From contig JANMTS010000185.1 in the NCBI GenBank assembly GCA_031390755.1, positions 25,435-89,434 of the forward strand: DNA of 64,000 nucleotides, read 5' to 3'. The DNA comes from DATMER01 sp031390755 (GTDB lineage: Bacteria > Acidobacteriota > Thermoanaerobaculia > Multivoradales > UBA5704). The notes below the pieces were generated by a model. That model worked only from the letters and a program-made list of their open reading frames with translations. It ran no database searches and had not been told where the DNA came from. Below, in pieces: positions 9,420 to 18,374 of the stretch (within the stretch, counting starts at the first letter, position 1; each line of letters starts with the position of its first letter). The position numbers were made by a program, and so were the translations under genes.

Positions 9420-9437
9420 ACCACAAGATCTAGTGGT
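9420..9437. promoter_or_regulatory. NrdR-box-like palindrome upstream of ribonucleotide reductase
   Basis: The 18-bp imperfect palindrome ACCACAAGATCTAGTGGT is centred 64 bp before the reductase start. It resembles NrdR boxes (consensus near ACACwAtATwGTGT). A second, shorter palindrome, CACCTGGGTG, lies at 9396-9405, 28 bp upstream centre to centre; paired boxes are usual for NrdR. The factor itself is not in the window, so this is inference from pattern and position. The rest of 9134-9492 shows no gene and no recognisable cobalamin riboswitch. Confidence 0.5.
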
Positions 9438-9492
9438 TCTAAGCTCACTGAGCAACGGACCTTCCCGAGCAGATCCCAGAAGGAGAACAGCG

Positions 9493-12327
9493 ATGATCCA
9501 ACCGGTGGTACAGGAGCAGGGCATGGGCGGCAGAGCGTCGGTTTCCACGGCCGAGGGCCTTTCCAAAGGCGTCGGCGCTGCCCGGAAGGGTCTGACCTTC
9601 CAGCGCTTCTATACCACTGCGGGCACGAGCCCCTTCGACACGGTCGAATGGGAGCTGCGCGACGCGATCATCAGCAATGAGAAGGGCGAGCGGGTCTTCG
9701 AGCAGAAGGGCGTCGAGTTCCCGAAGGCCTGGTCCCAGACCGCGACCAACGTGGTGGTGAGCAAGTACTTCCGCGGCCAGCTCGGCACGCCGGAGCGCGA
9801 GCGCAGCGTGCGCCAGCTCATCTCCCGGGTCTCCGACACGGTCGCCGAGTGGGGCCGGGACGGCGGCTACTTCGCGACCGCGGACGACGCGGACACGTTC
9901 CACGCCGAGCTGACCCACATCCTTCTCTACCAGCACGCCTGCTTCAACTCGCCGGTCTGGTTCAACGTCGGCATCGAGCCCAGGCCGCAGTGCTCGGCCT
10001 GCTTCATCAACTCGGTCGACGACACGATGGACTCCATCCTGACGCTCGCCAAGACCGAGGGCATGCTGTTCAAGTACGGCTCCGGCACCGGCAGCAACCT
10101 CTCCAAGCTGCGCTCGTCGCGCGAGGTGCTGGCGGGCGGCGGCACGGCCTCCGGACCGGTCTCCTTCATGCGCGGCTTCGACGCCTTCGCGGGCGTCATC
10201 AAGAGCGGCGGCAAGACCCGCCGCGCCGCCAAGATGGTCATCCTCGACGTCGACCACCCGGACATCGAGGAGTTCATCCGCTGCAAGGAGGTCGAGGAGC
10301 GCAAGGCCTGGGCCCTGATCGACGCGGGCTACAACGGCAGCTTCAACGTCGTCGGCGGCGCCTACGACTCCGTGGCCTACCAGAACGCCAACCACTCCGT
10401 GCGGGTGACCGACGACTTCATGAACGCCGTCCTCAAGAACGGCGAGTGGCAGAGCCGCGCCCGGACCGGCGACCACAAGCCCATGGGCACCTTCAAGGCC
10501 CGCGAGCTGATGCGGACGATGTCCGAGGCCGCCTGGGTCTGCGGCGATCCCGGGATGCAGTACGACACCACGATCAACGACTGGCACACCTGCGCCGCCA
10601 CGGACCGGATCAACGCCAGCAACCCGTGCTCCGAGTACATGTTTCTCGACGACACGGCGTGCAACCTGGCGTCGCTCAACCTGATGAAGTTCTACGATGC
10701 CGACGCCGGATTCGACGTGGACAGCTTCCGCCACACCTGCGAGGTGGTGATCTCGGCCATGGAGGTGCTCGTCGGCAATGCGAGCTACCCGACGCCGAGG
10801 ATCGAGGCCAACTCGCACAAGTTCCGCCCGCTGGGCATCGGCTACGCCAACCTCGGCGCCCTGCTCATGGCGCGCGGCGTGCCGTACGACGCCGAAGCCG
10901 GCCGCGACTACGCGGCGGGGATCACGGCGCTCATGAGCGGCGCCTCCTACGCCCAGTCCGGCCGGATCGCCGAGGCCATGGGGCCGTTCCAGGAGTTCGA
11001 GACGAACCGCGCCCCCATGACGCGGGTGATGCGCAAGCACCGCGACGCGGTCAAGCGGATCAACACGGCCCACGTGCCGCTGGAGATCCTCCAGGCCGCC
11101 CGCCAGTCCTGGGACGAGACCGTGGAGCTCGGCGAACGCGCCGGCCTGCGCAACAGCCAGATCTCGGTGCTCGCGCCCACCGGCACGATCGCCTTCATGA
11201 TGGACTGCGACACCACCGGCGTCGAGCCGGACATCGCGCTCGTCAAGTACAAGAAGCTGGTCGGCGGCGGCATGATCAAGATCGTGAACAACACGGTCCC
11301 GATCGCCCTCAAGCGCCTGGGTTACGACAAGGAGGAGATCCGCGCCGTCGTCGAGTTCATCGACGAGAACGACACGATCGAGGGCGCGCCCTTCCTCAAG
11401 GAAGAGCACCTCGCGGTCTTCGACTGCGCCATCAAGCCGGCCCTGGGCTCGCGCTCCATCCACTACAAGGGCCACCAGAAGATGCTGGCCGCGGTGCAGC
11501 CGTTCATCTCGGGCGCGATCAGCAAGACGATCAACATGCCCGAGGATTCGACGCCGGACGACATCTTCCAGGCCTATATCGAGGGCTGGGAGATGGGGCT
11601 CAAGGCGGTGGCGATCTACCGCGACAACTGCAAGCGGAGCCAGCCGCTGTCGACGAAGAAGTCCGAGTCGCCGACGGCGCTCGCCACGGCTTCCGCGATG
11701 GCTGCCGCCACCGCTTCGGTCGTCCCGCTCCAGGAGCGCCGCGCCGTGCGCCGCAAGCTGTCGGACGAGCGCCACGCGATCACCCACAAGTTCAAGATCA
11801 ACGAGCACGAGGGCTACCTGACCGTCGGCCTGTACGAGGACGGCCAGCCGGGCGAGATCTTCCTGGTCATGGCCAAGGAAGGGTCGACCATCTCCGGCCT
11901 TATGGACGCGTTCGCCACGTCGATCTCGATCGCGCTCCAGTACGGGGTGCCGCTCCAGACGCTGGTGGACAAGTTCAGCCATACCCGGTTCGAGCCCTCG
12001 GGCTTCACCAAGAACCCGGAGATCCCGATCGCCAAGTCGATCACGGACTACATCTTCCGCTGGCTGGCGTCGAAGTTCCTCACCCGGGAGCAGAAGGAGG
12101 CGGCGGGGGTGATCCTGCGCGACGAGCCGATGCCTGCGATCCCGCTGCTCGGCGGCGGCCGTCTCGAATCGGTTCCGGTCGCGGAGATGGTGACCGAGTC
12201 GACGACCAAGGTGACCTTCCTCTACCAGCAGGACGCGCCGCCCTGCCACGACTGCGGCTCGATCATGGTCCGCAACGGCAGCTGCTACAAGTGCCTGAAC
12301 TGCGGCTCGACGAGCGGCTGCAGCTAG
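9493..12327 (+). CDS. nrdJ: Vitamin B12-dependent (class II) ribonucleoside-diphosphate reductase
   Basis: A 944-residue class II reductase that makes deoxyribonucleotides with adenosylcobalamin. Visible family blocks: CFINSVDDTMDSILTLAKTEG, GTGSNLSKLRSSRE, the active-site region with NPCSEYMFLDDTACNLASLNL, and SVLAPTGTIAFMMDCDTTG. The C-terminus carries the Cys-rich tail CHDCGS...CYKCLNCGSTSGC that re-reduces the active site. ATG 9493 is preceded by AGAAGGAGA at a good distance; the open frame extends upstream to 9433 but without a ribosome site. Class II enzymes work with or without oxygen. Likely repressed by NrdR (see palindrome at 9420). Confidence 0.96.
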   Translation: MIQPVVQEQGMGGRASVSTAEGLSKGVGAARKGLTFQRFYTTAGTSPFDTVEWELRDAIISNEKGERVFEQKGVEFPKAWSQTATNVVVSKYFRGQLGTPERERSVRQLISRVSDTVAEWGRDGGYFATADDADTFHAELTHILLYQHACFNSPVWFNVGIEPRPQCSACFINSVDDTMDSILTLAKTEGMLFKYGSGTGSNLSKLRSSREVLAGGGTASGPVSFMRGFDAFAGVIKSGGKTRRAAKMVILDVDHPDIEEFIRCKEVEERKAWALIDAGYNGSFNVVGGAYDSVAYQNANHSVRVTDDFMNAVLKNGEWQSRARTGDHKPMGTFKARELMRTMSEAAWVCGDPGMQYDTTINDWHTCAATDRINASNPCSEYMFLDDTACNLASLNLMKFYDADAGFDVDSFRHTCEVVISAMEVLVGNASYPTPRIEANSHKFRPLGIGYANLGALLMARGVPYDAEAGRDYAAGITALMSGASYAQSGRIAEAMGPFQEFETNRAPMTRVMRKHRDAVKRINTAHVPLEILQAARQSWDETVELGERAGLRNSQISVLAPTGTIAFMMDCDTTGVEPDIALVKYKKLVGGGMIKIVNNTVPIALKRLGYDKEEIRAVVEFIDENDTIEGAPFLKEEHLAVFDCAIKPALGSRSIHYKGHQKMLAAVQPFISGAISKTINMPEDSTPDDIFQAYIEGWEMGLKAVAIYRDNCKRSQPLSTKKSESPTALATASAMAAATASVVPLQERRAVRRKLSDERHAITHKFKINEHEGYLTVGLYEDGQPGEIFLVMAKEGSTISGLMDAFATSISIALQYGVPLQTLVDKFSHTRFEPSGFTKNPEIPIAKSITDYIFRWLASKFLTREQKEAAGVILRDEPMPAIPLLGGGRLESVPVAEMVTESTTKVTFLYQQDAPPCHDCGSIMVRNGSCYKCLNCGSTSGCS

Positions 12328-12394
12328 GCTCGAAACGACGTTCGCTCGCGATCGATCCGAGGGGGAGCGGGCATCCGCTCCGGTGTCCCAGGAA

Positions 12395-12420
12395 GGGGAG
12401 CGGGAATCCGCTCCCCTTTT
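12395..12420 (+). terminator. Rho-independent terminator after nrdJ
   Basis: A perfect 9-bp stem GGGGAGCGG / CCGCTCCCC with a GAAT loop, followed by TTTT. A similar, weaker stem (gagcgggcatccgctc) lies just before it at 12364-12380. Confidence 0.85.
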
Positions 12421-12477
12421 CGCTTGTTCCCGGGTTGGAACCCCCTGGGGTCACCCTATCCTTCCGGAGCCATGACC

Positions 12478-12990
12478 ATGACGCACACCACCCGCAGCCG
12501 CCGCCCGTCCGTCCTGATGGCCACCGTGGCCTTCTCGTTGTTTCTTCTCTCCTGCCGGGACGGGATCTCGGCCGCCAATCCGCCGGTCAACACGGACTTC
12601 CGCCTGAAGGCGGTGGACGGCCGCACGATCGGCCCGAAGGACTTCCGGGGCCGGGTCGTGGTCGTGGACTTCTGGGCCACCTGGTGCATCCCCTGCCACC
12701 GGCAGGCGGAGATCCTCGAGTCGCTGCACAAGGAGTACAAGGGGAAGTCGGTGCAGTTCCTCGCCGCGAACGTGGGCGATGACGAGGCGACGGTGCGCTC
12801 GTTCCTGAAGAGCCGGCCGATCCCCTACCCGGTGCTGCTCGATCCGGAGGGCAAGGTGTCGATCCAGATGGGCGTGCTGGCGCTGCCGACGCTGATCGTG
12901 ATCGACAAGACGGGGAAGGTGAGCTACACGAACGCGGGAGTCACGGAAGAGTCGACCCTGAGGAAAGTGCTGAAGAGCGCAGGAATCTAG
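12478..12990 (+). CDS. TlpA/ResA-like thioredoxin-fold lipoprotein
   Basis: A 170-residue envelope thiol-disulfide protein. A signal segment ends in a lipobox (SLFLLSC), predicting lipid attachment at the Cys. The thioredoxin fold follows with the redox motif WCIPC in FWATWCIPCHRQ and the cis-Pro block LALPTLIVIDKTG. The family reduces disulfides in periplasmic proteins, for example apocytochromes. Two in-frame ATGs compete: GGAG at 12466-12469 is 8 bp from ATG 12478 but only 2 bp from ATG 12472, so 12478 is preferred. Confidence 0.85.
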   Translation: MTHTTRSRRPSVLMATVAFSLFLLSCRDGISAANPPVNTDFRLKAVDGRTIGPKDFRGRVVVVDFWATWCIPCHRQAEILESLHKEYKGKSVQFLAANVGDDEATVRSFLKSRPIPYPVLLDPEGKVSIQMGVLALPTLIVIDKTGKVSYTNAGVTEESTLRKVLKSAGI

Positions 12991-13032
12991 GCTGAACGGG
13001 AGGGTGGGGAGGGGGAGAAGGGGATCAATCCG

Positions 13033-13059
13033 CCCTCCCCTCGCCGCGCGAGGGGAGGG
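13033..13059. terminator. Hairpin between convergent genes
   Basis: A perfect 11-bp stem CCCTCCCCTCG / CGAGGGGAGGG with a CCGCG loop lies between the tlpA-like gene and the convergent ompA-like gene. There is no T-tract on either side, so it may be a Rho-assisted or mRNA-stabilising hairpin. Confidence 0.5.
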
Positions 13060-13087
13060 ACGGGGAGGGGAGAATGGGATCAACCTC

Positions 13088-13705
13088 CTACTGGAGGACG
13101 ACGAGCGCCACGCGGCGGTTCTGGGACCGGCCCTCGCGGGTGCCGTTGTCCGAGACGCCCGCGGTCTCCCCGTAGGAGATCACGTTCATCCGGTGGAGCG
13201 GCATCTTGTGATGCTGGCTCAGGTAGCGGCGGACCGCCTCGGCCCGCAGCAGGCCCAGCTCCTCGTTGTACTTCTCCGAGCCGACGCTGTCCGTGTGGCC
13301 CTGGATCTCGACGTAGACGTTCTTGTTCTGCGTCGTGAGCTGGCCGGCGAACTCGTCGAGAGCCGCCGCGGCCTCCGGCGAGAGGTCGGACGTGTCGAAG
13401 CCGAACTTCACCTTCTCGTCGGTGAGCACGGTCTCATAGAGCAGCTTGCCCTCGGCCAGCTTGCCCGCGTCCATGGCGCGCTGCAGGGCCTCCTGGGCCG
13501 TGCGCGAGGTCTCGCCAATCTGCTGCTCGTGGGTGTCGAGGCGGGTCTGGGCCTCTTCGACCTGGCCCTGGACCCCGTCGACCCTCGTACCGACCGCACC
13601 GGCTTCCTGGCGGACGTATTTCTTGGTGGCGCATCCGGTGGCGGAGAGCGCGGAGAGCACCACGATCAATCCCAGCGTAACGAACGACAGCTTGTTGCGG
13701 ACCAT
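13088..13705 (-). CDS. OmpA-family lipoprotein (Pal-like)
   Basis: A 205-residue outer-membrane lipoprotein. A signal peptide with lipobox LSATGC ends near residue 25; residues 35-90 form a short coiled coil (QVEEAQTRLDTHEQQI); the OmpA/MotB peptidoglycan-binding domain follows with the signature VYVEIQGHTDSVGSEKYNEELGLLRAEAV and the Asp and Arg of NRRVALVV. It should tether the outer membrane to peptidoglycan. TCCT-rich sequence at 13711-13716 provides a consensus ribosome site for the ATG at 13705. This supports a diderm envelope. Confidence 0.92.
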   Translation of the reverse strand: MVRNKLSFVTLGLIVVLSALSATGCATKKYVRQEAGAVGTRVDGVQGQVEEAQTRLDTHEQQIGETSRTAQEALQRAMDAGKLAEGKLLYETVLTDEKVKFGFDTSDLSPEAAAALDEFAGQLTTQNKNVYVEIQGHTDSVGSEKYNEELGLLRAEAVRRYLSQHHKMPLHRMNVISYGETAGVSDNGTREGRSQNRRVALVVLQ

Positions 13706-13766
13706 GAAGTCCTCCTTGGCTTGGGAGCCGGCCCTCTTGGGACAGGCTCATGAGAGTCCTGCGGTT

Positions 13767-14747
13767 TCAGCCGCCGTTCCCCTGACTGGCGGGAGGCGGC
13801 CCCTTGTAGCCGCGCCGGAACTGCACGGTGCGGTCACCCGACTTGACCTCCACCTTGACATCTCTCTGCCGCGAGGTTCCCTCGCCGGTCGGAAACCCGA
13901 GCACGTACTGGTGCCGGAGATCGTCAAGAATGGCGGCCAAGGCCTTCTCCAACTCGGTCTTGTTCGCGATGGCGTGGTAGCGCCCGCCGGTGGTGGCGGC
14001 GAGCAGGCTGAGCACATCGGCGTAGCGGTAGACCTTCTTGCCCTTGTCGGTGAGCTCGAAGGGGTTGCCCGAGCCGAGCCCGATCACGTAGACCGGAAGC
14101 TGGGCCTTGCGGACCAGATCCCGCGCCGCCTCCGGGTCGACGCGGCTCGCGTTGTCGATTCCATCCGTGATCAGCAGGGCGAACCGCTTCGGGTTGTGAC
14201 CCTCGTTCGAGATCGCCGGCACCGCGGCCACGGCGTCGTGGAGAGCGGTCGTGCCGTAGCCCTTCCAGCTGTCCACCGCCTCCCGCAGCACGGCGAGATC
14301 GGAGGTGAAGGGCACGTCCACGGTGCGCTCGCCGCTGGCGAAGGTCGCGATGGCGAATTCGTCGCCCTTGAGCGAGCGGTCCAGGAAGAAGCGGACCGCC
14401 TCCTGGCTCGCCTGCAGGCTCGACCCCTCCATGCTGCCGGAGACGTCCTGGAGAAAGACGATGCTCGCCGGAGCCTCCGACCGCCGCTCGAAGCTGTCGA
14501 TCTTGACCGGCTTGCCGTCCACCAGCAGCCGGAAGTCGTTCTCGTCCAGCCGGTCCGAATACCCCGCGCCCGAACGGACGACCAGGGGCACCAGCACGTA
14601 GCCGACTGAAACCTCCTCCTCGACCTCGAACACGGGAGCCGCGGGCTCGGTCTGGGCCTCCGCAGGGAGCGGCGCCGCCGTCAGGGCAGCTCCGATCGTG
14701 GCGGCGATCAACCAGGGAAGCCGGGGCTGAAAACGAGTCCGTCTCAT
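13767..14747 (-). CDS. VWFA-domain protein, acidobacterial secreted type
   Basis: A 326-residue exported protein: signal peptide at 1-31 (cleavage after AEAQ), a short beta-rich segment (LVPLVVRSGAGYSDRLDENDFRLL split over 50-80), then a von Willebrand A domain with the MIDAS motif DVSGSM and the later LITDGIDNASR. The closing part (YVLGFPTGE) is typical of the VWFA-related proteins numerous in Acidobacteriota. Ligand unknown. It probably shares a transcript with the OmpA-like gene, 61 bp downstream. Confidence 0.85.
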   Translation of the reverse strand: MRRTRFQPRLPWLIAATIGAALTAAPLPAEAQTEPAAPVFEVEEEVSVGYVLVPLVVRSGAGYSDRLDENDFRLLVDGKPVKIDSFERRSEAPASIVFLQDVSGSMEGSSLQASQEAVRFFLDRSLKGDEFAIATFASGERTVDVPFTSDLAVLREAVDSWKGYGTTALHDAVAAVPAISNEGHNPKRFALLITDGIDNASRVDPEAARDLVRKAQLPVYVIGLGSGNPFELTDKGKKVYRYADVLSLLAATTGGRYHAIANKTELEKALAAILDDLRHQYVLGFPTGEGTSRQRDVKVEVKSGDRTVQFRRGYKGPPPASQGNGG

Positions 14748-14819
14748 GGCGTCCCCTAAGCTTTGCAAGAGGCGGACCAGAAGTGGGATGATGCTGATTC
14801 CAAAGGAAGGGGGAGTCCC

Positions 14820-15095
14820 ATGAGCGACGACATCGACATCCGAAACCTGTCCATCAAGTGTGGATATTGCAATACGTACCAGACTCTCGCCCGCTACTCC
14901 CGGCGGGACGACTGGAACGTCTACACCTATGAGTGCGAGAACGACACCTGCGACCCGGACAAGAGCCGGACGCTCCTGGAGGTGCCGCGGCATCTGGACG
15001 TGTTCGGGCGGCGCGACCCCGAGTGGCGGGGCGGCGGCAAGCACGGGGAATGGGGGGAGACTGGAGAGGGGTCGGAGCCGCCGCCGCAGGAGTAG
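14820..15095 (+). CDS. Small zinc-ribbon-like protein of unknown function
   Basis: A 91-residue acidic protein. It has CGYC early on and C-x4-C (CENDTC) about 30 residues later, so four Cys that could bind zinc, then a Gly/Glu-rich disordered tail. The ATG at 14820 has a strong GGAAGGGGGAG ribosome site. I do not recognise a family. Its TAG stop lies within a palindrome that also contains the stop of the facing holA gene. Confidence 0.7.
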   Translation: MSDDIDIRNLSIKCGYCNTYQTLARYSRRDDWNVYTYECENDTCDPDKSRTLLEVPRHLDVFGRRDPEWRGGGKHGEWGETGEGSEPPPQE

Positions 15096-15113
15096 GGGCG
15101 GGGCCGCCCCTAC
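15092..15113. repeat. REP-like palindrome shared by two convergent stop codons
   Basis: GTAGGGGCGGGGCCGCCCCTAC is a 22-bp near-perfect palindrome. The TAG of the small zinc-ribbon gene and the TAG (cta on this strand) of the holA-like gene are both inside it. Related GTAGGGGC sequences occur at 19445-19531 and after 63925. Confidence 0.7.
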
Positions 15114-16624
15114 GGCCTCCGGCCTGTCGCCCCCGCCCCCGCAGACACTACCCGGGCCACCAGGTCGGCCAAAGCGGCATCCGCCTGGCTGCTCTCGCCC
15201 TTGAGTTGCAGCTCGGTCTCCAGGACATCCGAGGGGAGCCGGGCGAGCATCGCCTCGGGGAGGCGCGAGGCTGCCAGATAGGCGCGGTACAGCCGGAAGG
15301 GATGAAGCCCGGCGAGCGGATTCTTGCCTCCGCCGGGCAGCTCCCCCTGGAGCACCGGGGCCAGGCGGTCCTTGAAGCGGGCGAAGTTGCCCTCCCCGCC
15401 CGGCACGCGGGCGGCGCGCATCATGCCGCGGATCGCGGTGAGCTGCCGGCAGAACGAGGCGAACAGCGAGAAGAAGGTCAGCCGGGCGGCGAGCGGATCG
15501 TCGGCGGAGGTCAGCAGGCGGTGCAGGCGGTCGAGCGCTTCCGCCGCGCGGCCCATGCCCACGGCCTCTAGAAGCTGCCAGACATCCTCCTCGCCGCGGT
15601 CCTCCACGTTCTGCTCGACCAGGCGGCGGGTGATCCGGCCCTCCTTCACGCCCTCACCGATAAGGCCGGCCAGCTTGCGGTACTCGCCCGCGAGCCGCGC
15701 CGTCGAGTCGGCCTCGATGCCGGCGTCCTTCCCCGCCCCCCCCGCCCCCTTATTACTGCGGGAGTCCTCCTTGCGCAGGGTCCGGCGGGCCAGCTCGGCG
15801 AGGGCGTCCGAGGCGATGCTCACGCCGGTCTGGCGCTCCATCTCCTCGGCCAGCAGCTCGAGGCCCTGGAAGCCTCCGCGCTCGGCCTCGACGGAGCCGA
15901 CCGCCAGCACGGCGGTGCGCTCCGCGAGCAGCTTGACGACCGGGTGGTCCTTCGCCACCGAGCGCTCGGCCAGGATCAGGACGTGCCCGTCCGGCAGGCC
16001 GCCGCGGACGGCGTCGGAAAGCTCCGCGAGATCGCCGACGCCGACGCCCTGGATGCCCTCCTTGACGGCGGCTTCCAGCAGGGCGACGAGCCCGGACCGC
16101 AGCTCTTCCACCTGCTTCTTGCCGCGCGCCCGTCCGCCCTTGGCGCTGCGGTCGCCTTCGAAGGCCCAGGCCGGCAGGCTGGACAGCACGCGCTCCGGAG
16201 ACCCGGCGGCCGGATCGGTGTCGAAGAGATGGAGGGCCTGGACGAGGCGCGACGCCGCCTGCCGCTCGCGGGAGCCGAGCGTCTCCCTGGAGGAGAGCGG
16301 TGACAGCGGAAGTGCCTCCGCCGCGTCGTCGATGAGCCCGGCTGCGGCGTTGCGGTCCGCGAAGATGGCGGTGTCCAGGGCCAGGATGACCTTGGCGCCG
16401 CCGAACAGCGAATAGGTGCGGAGATCCTGGAGGATGGGGCCGAGCGACGGCGGATGCCGGTGGACCTCCACGCGGTCCGCGGGAAGCCCATGCGCCGCCG
16501 CCAGAGCCTCGGCGGCTCGGACGGCGGCGGGCTCGGCAAGCACGAGGTCGCCGTGGACCACGAGGATCTGTGATCCGCTGCGCCCGAGACGGGCGACGAA
16601 GCTGTCGACGGACGCCGTCATCAC
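15110..16624 (-). CDS. holA: DNA polymerase III delta subunit-like protein
   Basis: A 504-residue protein with the HolA layout: N-terminal AAA+-like segment (SQILVVHGDLVLAEPAAVRAA, then FGGAKVILAL), a middle GHVLILAERSVAKDHPVVKLL block, and a C-terminal helical collar (LTFFSLFASFCRQLTAIRGM, FRLYRAYLAASRLPE). Delta opens the sliding clamp in the clamp loader. It is longer than the usual 330-350 residues because of inserted charged loops around 150-200 and 280-310. Assignment rests on overall arrangement and is fairly but not fully secure. Confidence 0.72.
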   Translation of the reverse strand: MMTASVDSFVARLGRSGSQILVVHGDLVLAEPAAVRAAEALAAAHGLPADRVEVHRHPPSLGPILQDLRTYSLFGGAKVILALDTAIFADRNAAAGLIDDAAEALPLSPLSSRETLGSRERQAASRLVQALHLFDTDPAAGSPERVLSSLPAWAFEGDRSAKGGRARGKKQVEELRSGLVALLEAAVKEGIQGVGVGDLAELSDAVRGGLPDGHVLILAERSVAKDHPVVKLLAERTAVLAVGSVEAERGGFQGLELLAEEMERQTGVSIASDALAELARRTLRKEDSRSNKGAGGAGKDAGIEADSTARLAGEYRKLAGLIGEGVKEGRITRRLVEQNVEDRGEEDVWQLLEAVGMGRAAEALDRLHRLLTSADDPLAARLTFFSLFASFCRQLTAIRGMMRAARVPGGEGNFARFKDRLAPVLQGELPGGGKNPLAGLHPFRLYRAYLAASRLPEAMLARLPSDVLETELQLKGESSQADAALADLVARVVSAGAGATGRRP

Positions 16625-16684
16625 CCCTCCTGAAAAAGGTGCTCAGTCCCGACAGGGGCTCAGCCCTGAAAGGGGCTCAAGCCA

Positions 16685-17101
16685 TCACATCTCGGCTTCG
16701 AGCATGCCGCGCTCGACCAGCTCCTGACAGTCGATGCAGAAGCGCGTCCAGGGAACCGCGTCGAGACGCAGGGGGTTGATCGCATTGGCACAGTTGGCGC
16801 ACCGGCCGTAGCTCCCCTTGTCCATGCGTTGGAGCGCGTCCTCGATCTGGAGGAGCCGCTGGCGTTCGGAATCCGACAGGGAGAACATCAACTCCCGGTT
16901 GTAGTGGTTGTTCGCCCGGTCGACGATGTCCTCGGTGCCGTCGTCGGCCGATTCCTGACCGGCCTTGACGTCCTGGTTGTACATCGCGTCCATCTCGCGC
17001 CGCTGCTCCAGCAGCCGGACGCGCAGGGCATCGTACTGGCCCTGGTCCTGAGGAACAACGTCAGCCGTGGGGGCCGTCTTGGCCTTCTGTGTCTTGGCCA
17101 C
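16685..17101 (-). CDS. DksA/TraR-type zinc-finger protein
   Basis: A 138-residue protein. An N-terminal coiled coil (about 25-95) contains the acidic tip region ESADDGTEDIVDRANNHYNRE; a C4 zinc finger follows with CANC and CIDC and the family phrase YGRCANCANAINPLRL-DAVPWTRFC. DksA-like proteins bind the RNA polymerase secondary channel and tune rRNA and stress promoters. Start ATG 17101 is preceded by a GGAGA-type site. Confidence 0.88.
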   Translation of the reverse strand: MAKTQKAKTAPTADVVPQDQGQYDALRVRLLEQRREMDAMYNQDVKAGQESADDGTEDIVDRANNHYNRELMFSLSDSERQRLLQIEDALQRMDKGSYGRCANCANAINPLRLDAVPWTRFCIDCQELVERGMLEAEM

Positions 17102-17144
17102 TCTTGCGGTCTCCTTTCAACTCTTCTTCCAGCACAACAGGCTC

Positions 17145-17621
17145 TTACAAGGGCTCGCGATGATAGCTCATTCCAGCCTCGATCGTGAGGGTCCGAAAGA
17201 GTTGCTCATAGAGCACAACCCGCGCCAACTCGTGCGACAGGGTCAGCCGACCCAGCGACAGGGTCCACCGCGCCTCCTGGAGGACCGCCGGATCGAGACC
17301 GAGATCCGAGCCGATCAGGAAGACCACGGGGTGCGGCCACTCGGCCTTGATACGGCCGAGGCGCTCGGCAAGTTGCGAGGAATCAACGGTTTCCCCCCGG
17401 CTGTCGAGGGCGATCGGCCACGACGGCCGGGGCAGCGCCGCGAGCAGGGCCTGGCCCTCGACGCGCATCCGCTGGGGGTCCTCGGAAGCCGCCCGCGCGC
17501 GGACCGGCACGTCCCGCACCGTGGCCATGTGGGAAATCTTGCGCCGGTAGGTTGAACAGATGTCTTCCCAGCCGGAGCGGTGGTGCCGCCCGGCCCACAG
17601 GATTACCAGCTCGCGCGCCAC
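17145..17621 (-). CDS. rlmH: 23S rRNA (pseudouridine1915-N3)-methyltransferase RlmH
   Basis: A 158-residue SPOUT methyltransferase. The knot region shows VVFLIGSDLGLDP and LSLGRLTLSHELARVVLYEQLFRT, and the end reads AGMSYHRE, matching RlmH. It methylates pseudouridine 1915 of 23S rRNA in assembled ribosomes. The N-terminal part is more divergent than usual, and the GG of the LIGGA motif is GS here. It sits 3 bp after the peptide deformylase gene, forming a translation-related pair. Confidence 0.85.
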   Translation of the reverse strand: MARELVILWAGRHHRSGWEDICSTYRRKISHMATVRDVPVRARAASEDPQRMRVEGQALLAALPRPSWPIALDSRGETVDSSQLAERLGRIKAEWPHPVVFLIGSDLGLDPAVLQEARWTLSLGRLTLSHELARVVLYEQLFRTLTIEAGMSYHREPL

Positions 17622-17624
17622 GGA

Positions 17625-18185
17625 TCAGCCAATGGCAGTATCGTCGGCATCCCAGCCGTCGTGGCCCGCCATGTGCTCCTCCCACTCGGCCATGTAGCCG
17701 AGGGTGCGGAGGTCGCGCATGCGGTCGAGGAAGATGATGCCGTTGAGATGGTCGTACTCGTGCTGGATGATGCGGGCCTCGAAGCCGTTCGCCACGTAGT
17801 CGATCGGCAGGCCGTCGCGGTCGAGCCCCTGCACGCGGACTTCCTGGTGCCGCGGGACCATGCCGCGCAGGTCGGGGATCGAAAGACACCCTTCCCAGTC
17901 GTAGACCTGCTCCCGGGAATGGGGGGTGATCATGGGGTTGATCACCACGCGCAGGGGGATGTCCGGATGCTTGTCGGCATGGGCCGGGGATTCATAGACG
18001 AAGATCTGGCTGTCCTCGCCGACCTGGGGGGCGGCCAGGCCGACTCCGTTCGCATCGTGCATGGTCTCCACCATGTCGTCGATGAGCTGCTGGATTTCGG
18101 GCTCGCGGATTCTTGCCGGCTCGACGTGGCCTGCGGGGGACCGCAGAGCCGGATGTCCGAGCCGGACGATGGGCAGAACAGGCAT
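17625..18185 (-). CDS. def: Peptide deformylase
   Basis: A 186-residue metalloenzyme removing formyl from nascent N-terminal Met. All three motifs are present: GVGLAAPQVG, EGCLSIPDLRG (metal Cys) and QHEYDHLNG (two metal His and catalytic Glu). ATG 18185 is chosen because GGGAG lies 9-10 bp upstream; a GTG three codons earlier (18194) is also open. Confidence 0.95.
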   Translation of the reverse strand: MPVLPIVRLGHPALRSPAGHVEPARIREPEIQQLIDDMVETMHDANGVGLAAPQVGEDSQIFVYESPAHADKHPDIPLRVVINPMITPHSREQVYDWEGCLSIPDLRGMVPRHQEVRVQGLDRDGLPIDYVANGFEARIIQHEYDHLNGIIFLDRMRDLRTLGYMAEWEEHMAGHDGWDADDTAIG

Positions 18186-18374
18186 GGGGCACACTCCCGG
18201 GATCGTCGACTGCCTTCGCTTGCCGCCGACTGCCGTCGACTGCGTCGATGGCCGAAGGGGGCATTATAGCGTGTCCCCCGGCACAGTCCTGCCGGGTGGG
18301 CCGGGCCGGCCGGCCCACTCCAGGCGGCTCCGGGGGGCGTGCTATTCTCGGGCTTCCAAGCTGGGAGGACAGGG

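Noticed and set aside
9134..9492. Cobalamin riboswitch before the B12-dependent reductase
   Set aside because: No B12-box-like sequence was found; the palindromes fit NrdR better.
9445..12249. A 934-codon minus-strand frame antisense to nrdJ
   Set aside because: Shadow of a strongly conserved gene; composition rich in Arg, His, Val and Asp without domains.
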